Shown here one piece after another: positions 6,168 through 9,441 of a DNA stretch of 9,441 nt. Both the position numbers and the translations under genes were made by a program. Origin of the DNA: Candidatus Sabulitectum sp. (lineage in GTDB: Bacteria; Fermentibacterota; Fermentibacteria; Fermentibacterales; JCC-6); contig JAOZLN010000072.1 in NCBI GenBank assembly GCA_029934845.1, forward strand, positions 1-9,441, in the 5' to 3' direction. The notes under the pieces were generated by a model. The model was not told the origin of the DNA, ran no database searches, and saw only the letters and a list, made by a program, of their open reading frames with translations. Numbering within the stretch: the first letter of the stretch is position 1; the number at the start of each line of letters is the position of its first letter.

Positions 6168-7601
6168 TTACTCGAGTTTGACAACCTTAAGGATTGATCG
6201 CTTTTCCCCGTCATTAAGCACGGCAAAGTATGTTCCGGAAGGCACTCTTGCTCCCGAAGAAGAAAGTCCGTTCCAGAGGAAGAGTTCTCCGGAAGAAGTC
6301 AGAGTAGTTATCCTCCTACCAAAGATGTCAAAGATCTCCAGTTTACAACCTGTGCTTATACCTGCAGCAGTGAATTGAACAATTGCTGAAAATGGATTCT
6401 CCGACGGGTACAGCGTTGATAAAACCTGTATGCCTGCTGAAGTCTCTTCACCAAGACCGACCCAGTCAAAATCAAGAAGACCCAGGACGATGTAGTACCC
6501 CCATACAAGAGTATCTCCTTCACTCCAGGTTAGAAAAAAATCTCCCTCTTCATTAGTAGCTCCACGCAGGTACTGAATTTGCTGGATTTCTTCATCAGAG
6601 TAATCATATGCTACATAAGGCTCTTCAATAAAGTCACCGTTCTGGTCGATGATGCAAAAGTCAACGAACAGTGTTCCCCGCAGCCAGGATGCATAGAAGC
6701 TTGTGTCTCCGGGCATTGGCTGAAATACAGGTATGTCATTGGCAACCTGACAAACGTATTCTCCCTGCCCGATAGTAACTCCATTGATCAAAATACTGCC
6801 TGTCTCTCTGTCTAGCTTGTAGAGAGCAAACAGTGAAGGTTCACCATCAGGATTCTTATGTATCAGAATGTAGGGATCTCCTGCAACATCCGTTTGGATT
6901 GACGTGAAATGACCTGTTGAAAGATCATCATCAAACAGAAATACCGGTCCAACAATGATATTTCCATTCAGATCATACTGGATGTACATGGTTCGCCATG
7001 GGTTGTCTGATTCGTACTTGATATGAACCCGGTTACCATCAATGTGAATGTACGGATTAAAGTAGCTGTGGTCAGGCAGTGTGTCAGCAGACAAAAGAGT
7101 TCCATCAATATCATGAACTGTATACAGAACGAACTCGTTATTGGTTGATTCAATCTGAGCGCATACCATATGTATCCTTTTCAATGAATCGCAGTCCATA
7201 TCGTAATTCACTCTGGGTGACGGAGGAATCGGGAACTCAGTTGTGGGAGTAACAATATCCCCGTCTCCATCCCGCACCTGGAACCAGAAGTGACTACTCT
7301 CCTGCCAGACCATTGCAACACTGTCTGCGCCAAGTAGAGCCATTTCAGGATAACCTGCTTGAACATCATTCGATATCATCTGATCAGATACAAGTTTAGT
7401 TCCGTCAGGAAGAACAACATTGTAACCCACTCTTGGAGAGTCTTCAAACTTCTGCCAGATTTGGTGAATATGATCACCTGGGGTAACGCACAACTCCTTA
7501 CTTTGAGCACTACCCCAGTGATCAATAACTTCAATAGGATCAGTCCAGCCCTGAGAATGGGTCCATAACACCCAGGCAATCAGGAAGATTTGACTGATCA
7601 T
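6168..7601 (-). CDS. Secreted propeller protein with T9SS type A sorting domain
   Basis: A 477-residue protein. The N-terminus (MISQIFLIAWVLWTHSQG) looks like a short signal peptide, though it lacks the usual basic residue. The middle has spaced motifs such as HIHQIWQKFED and DSVAMVWQESS followed by 'DGDGDIV'-type strands, resembling a sialidase/BNR-like beta-propeller; no catalytic residues could be assigned. Residues ~397-477 match the Por-secretion (T9SS type A, FlgD-like Ig) domain: LYPSENPF, KLEIFDIFGRRI, LWNGLSSSGARVPSGTYFAVL and a terminal KVVKLE. It is therefore probably exported to the periplasm and then taken to the cell surface or medium. ATG start, with AGGAG 5 nt upstream overlapping the stop of the preceding gene, so translation is probably coupled. 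Substrate and role are unknown. Confidence 0.85.
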   Translation of the reverse strand: MISQIFLIAWVLWTHSQGWTDPIEVIDHWGSAQSKELCVTPGDHIHQIWQKFEDSPRVGYNVVLPDGTKLVSDQMISNDVQAGYPEMALLGADSVAMVWQESSHFWFQVRDGDGDIVTPTTEFPIPPSPRVNYDMDCDSLKRIHMVCAQIESTNNEFVLYTVHDIDGTLLSADTLPDHSYFNPYIHIDGNRVHIKYESDNPWRTMYIQYDLNGNIIVGPVFLFDDDLSTGHFTSIQTDVAGDPYILIHKNPDGEPSLFALYKLDRETGSILINGVTIGQGEYVCQVANDIPVFQPMPGDTSFYASWLRGTLFVDFCIIDQNGDFIEEPYVAYDYSDEEIQQIQYLRGATNEEGDFFLTWSEGDTLVWGYYIVLGLLDFDWVGLGEETSAGIQVLSTLYPSENPFSAIVQFTAAGISTGCKLEIFDIFGRRITTLTSSGELFLWNGLSSSGARVPSGTYFAVLNDGEKRSILKVVKLE

Positions 7602-7606
7602 AATTT

Positions 7607-7611
7607 CTCCT
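7607..7611 (-). promoter_or_regulatory. Shine-Dalgarno overlapping upstream stop codon
   Basis: On the minus strand AGGAG shares its first two bases with the TAG stop (7612-7610) of the FG-GAP protein and lies 5 nt before the ATG at 7601. This layout suggests that the two secreted-protein genes form one transcript with translational coupling. Confidence 0.7.
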
Positions 7612-8164
7612 ATTCCAGAAGGGCTCCTGTTCTTTGGGCGTCATGTTGTGTCTGTGGCCATGGAGCATAACCAACAGGGCAGCTACCAAGTTCCCACACA
7701 TGAAGATAGTTATCCATGGTGCCGAATACAAGCTCAAGCTTTCCATCAAGGTCAATATCTGCTGCTACAAAACCTCCAACAACCTCAGAGGGTAGCTGGT
7801 AGGGGAAGCCAAGAGCATCCACTTGGTTATAGTCCGCATCAAACGCATTCACCCACCCATCTTGAGTACCGACAATCACTTCAGAAGTCTGATAACCTGA
7901 TTCTGCTACAAGGTTCGCCAGTGCAGGCATTGGAACAACATTACATGAAGTTGAAAGTCCATATGGAAAGTTCCAGTCTTCCAACAAGTCATAATCCTCA
8001 TCCCAAGCCATACACTGGTTCTCTGCAGGAGCGATGATTCTGTCCAGACCTGGAATGAGTTCATCCCAGTCGGCAAGAACACAGCACTGGATGTAGTTGG
8101 ATGTAGCTGTAGGTTGTGTGCAGATCTCGTGTGTTGAAAGGTCATCCGCATCAAATACCCACGC
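7610..8164 (-). pseudogene. C-terminal part of FG-GAP secreted protein, cut off by in-frame TAG
   Basis: This is the direct continuation, in the same frame, of the coding region ending at 8165. Reading on after the TAG gives AWVFDADDLS and further propeller blades: a blade with TQDGWVNAFDAD, then AADIDLDGKLELVFGT and DNYLHVWE. It ends with WPQTQHDAQRTGALLE, a tail common on such secreted propeller proteins, and a genuine TAG stop. The reading frame is otherwise intact, so the break is recent, an assembly error, or read through. If translated alone, the first ATG is at 8011 (MAWDEDYDLL, 133 residues), with no good ribosome site and no signal peptide, so a separate product is unlikely. Unlike the next gene, it carries no T9SS sorting domain. 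Confidence 0.7.
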
Positions 8165-9441
8165 CTACCCGTCAGAGCCGGTTCTCTGTCTCGAAAGAGC
8201 AATCTGATCTGCAGATCCTGCAATGTCTCCAATCGCATGAATTCCTGCTGTCGGAGCATCTTCGGATTGTTTCTGGTCATCTACGAAGCCAGATTGCTGC
8301 GAAAAATCAACATGATCATATGTCCATAATCCTGAATAATGGTCCTGTCCGGTGACATACCAGGAATATGCCAGCATCAACTCATCTGAAGAGTCCAGGT
8401 TGATGTTAGCAGCAGTTATCCATTCTCTGGAGTAACCTGCGACGGATTGCGGAAGTTCTTCCTGATCCAGTACCGTCAACGTATTCTGCTCTACAGTTAA
8501 AATGAAGAGAGACAGTGGGTCATTCGTTTCCTCAGGACAGACAAATGCTATTTCCAGTTTGCCATTTTCCGGGAAAACTTCAGCAAGGGTTACACCATGG
8601 GGACCTCTCAACAGGTTTCCAGGAAGCAGACCATGTTCAAAACTGTACAGAACTGAACCATCGGCTCCATTCAGAACCAGAAGCTCATCTCTTGTGTCAA
8701 CTACGATCTCATCTCGGCTGTCGCCACAGACGTCACCTGCCGCAGCAACTGTAAAACCTCCGAATCCTTCACCCGCCATGAAGAGATATGGACCTGTTCT
8801 CCAGATAGATTCACCTGTTTCAGGCGCAAAAGCCATAATTTCAATGCCGGAAATTGCTACAATTTCAAGATCACCATCACCATCAAGGTCTGCAAGCAAT
8901 GGAGGACACTTCACCGATGACGGAACACTAACAGGCCAGTTGTCTTCATTGGGATAAGTATCCAGTATTCTGAAGCTGCCTGAAGCACTGTTATTGGGTT
9001 GCCATGAATCAGTGCAGATTTCATCAGGATCAGCTTCAGCAAACAGTTCTACAGTTTCTTCATCCCCAAAACCCAGGGGTATGTCCCACTCAAAGAGGAG
9101 TACCTGTTCCTCTCCAGCAGAAAGGCCACTGGTGCATCTTTCCGTAAGAGAATAGGAAGTCTCTTCCCAGATCACAGTGAGATCAACATCGAATGGGTCC
9201 GAAGCTATTGCTCCTGCATTCCTGACCACAACAGAGAATCCAATTGTTCCGGTGCTTCCTGCCACTGGATTAGTCGGATAAACATTTTTCTCTAAACCAA
9301 AAGGAGAAATAATCAAATCACACATGTTTCTGTATTTCACTCTGTCTCCCAGATCCACCGCAGGATCTCCAAGGAGGTTGTACTGACCCAATGCCTTGCA
9401 AAAGGATTCGCCATTCCAGAATACGCTCAAATAAGCAAGTC
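8165..9441 (-). CDS. Gingipain-like (C25) tail with CARDB and FG-GAP/VCBS repeats, 5' end cut by window edge
   Basis: The frame is open to the right edge (codons for L-A-Y precede the TTG at 9430), so the N-terminus is missing. The first visible residues, with YNLLGDPAVDLGD, resemble the end of the C25 (gingipain-type) cysteine peptidase domain, whose catalytic part would lie outside the window. Counting from 9430, residues ~38-157 form a CARDB-like Ig domain (GTIGFSVVVRNAG, then the NNSASGSF strand). From ~172 come FG-GAP/VCBS propeller repeats, the clearest being ADLDGDGDLEIVAIS (180-194). It is probably a surface or secreted protein. It ends prematurely at TAG 8165-8167 in the middle of a blade, and the same frame continues downstream. 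The C25 assignment rests on a short segment and is tentative; the FG-GAP assignment is firmer. Confidence 0.75.
   Translation of the reverse strand, partial: LAYLSVFWNGESFCKALGQYNLLGDPAVDLGDRVKYRNMCDLIISPFGLEKNVYPTNPVAGSTGTIGFSVVVRNAGAIASDPFDVDLTVIWEETSYSLTERCTSGLSAGEEQVLLFEWDIPLGFGDEETVELFAEADPDEICTDSWQPNNSASGSFRILDTYPNEDNWPVSVPSSVKCPPLLADLDGDGDLEIVAISGIEIMAFAPETGESIWRTGPYLFMAGEGFGGFTVAAAGDVCGDSRDEIVVDTRDELLVLNGADGSVLYSFEHGLLPGNLLRGPHGVTLAEVFPENGKLEIAFVCPEETNDPLSLFILTVEQNTLTVLDQEELPQSVAGYSREWITAANINLDSSDELMLAYSWYVTGQDHYSGLWTYDHVDFSQQSGFVDDQKQSEDAPTAGIHAIGDIAGSADQIALSRQRTGSDG

Noticed and set aside
8009..8011. Independent gene starting at ATG 8011
   Set aside because: The same frame continues the upstream propeller across the TAG, and this ATG has no good ribosome site or signal peptide.

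Overview
The window looks like chromosome of a Gram-negative-type bacterium of moderate GC, probably in or near the FCB/candidate-phylum group. The main clue is a secreted protein ending in a Por/type IX secretion (T9SS type A) sorting domain, next to a protein with gingipain-like (C25) tail features and FG-GAP/VCBS repeats. A lipoprotein with a lipobox also fits a diderm. The phylum cannot be fixed from this sequence.

Layout. (1) 1-2358, minus strand: a left-handed beta-helix sugar N-acyltransferase gene, followed 6 bp later by glgP (alpha-glucan phosphorylase), which runs off the left edge after its PLP lysine. (2) 2359-2434: a short divergent intergenic gap. (3) 2435-5793, plus strand: lepA (EF-4), a small lipoprotein gene and hemW, packed with gaps of 1-7 bp and probably one operon. 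(4) 5790-6096: a good sigma70-type promoter, an intact tRNA-Arg(CCT), then a degenerate partial copy of that tRNA whose anticodon loop is interrupted by a 73-nt self-complementary insert. (5) 6168-9441, minus strand: two secreted-protein genes in tandem. The upstream one (C25-like tail, CARDB-like domain, FG-GAP propeller) enters from the right edge and is broken by one in-frame TAG. The downstream one carries its own signal peptide, a sialidase-like propeller and the sorting domain.

The conserved genes serve glycogen breakdown, translation (lepA, tRNA) and heme trafficking (hemW); the right third is cell-surface/secretion cargo. Three of the six start codons visible in the window are TTG (glgP, lepA, hemW). 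I saw no convincing U-tract terminator, CRISPR array, insertion sequence or transposase.

The most unusual items are the interrupted tRNA-Arg copy with its mutually exclusive hairpins and the amber codon that falls exactly where a propeller repeat has Trp. I did not find a clear new multi-gene system.
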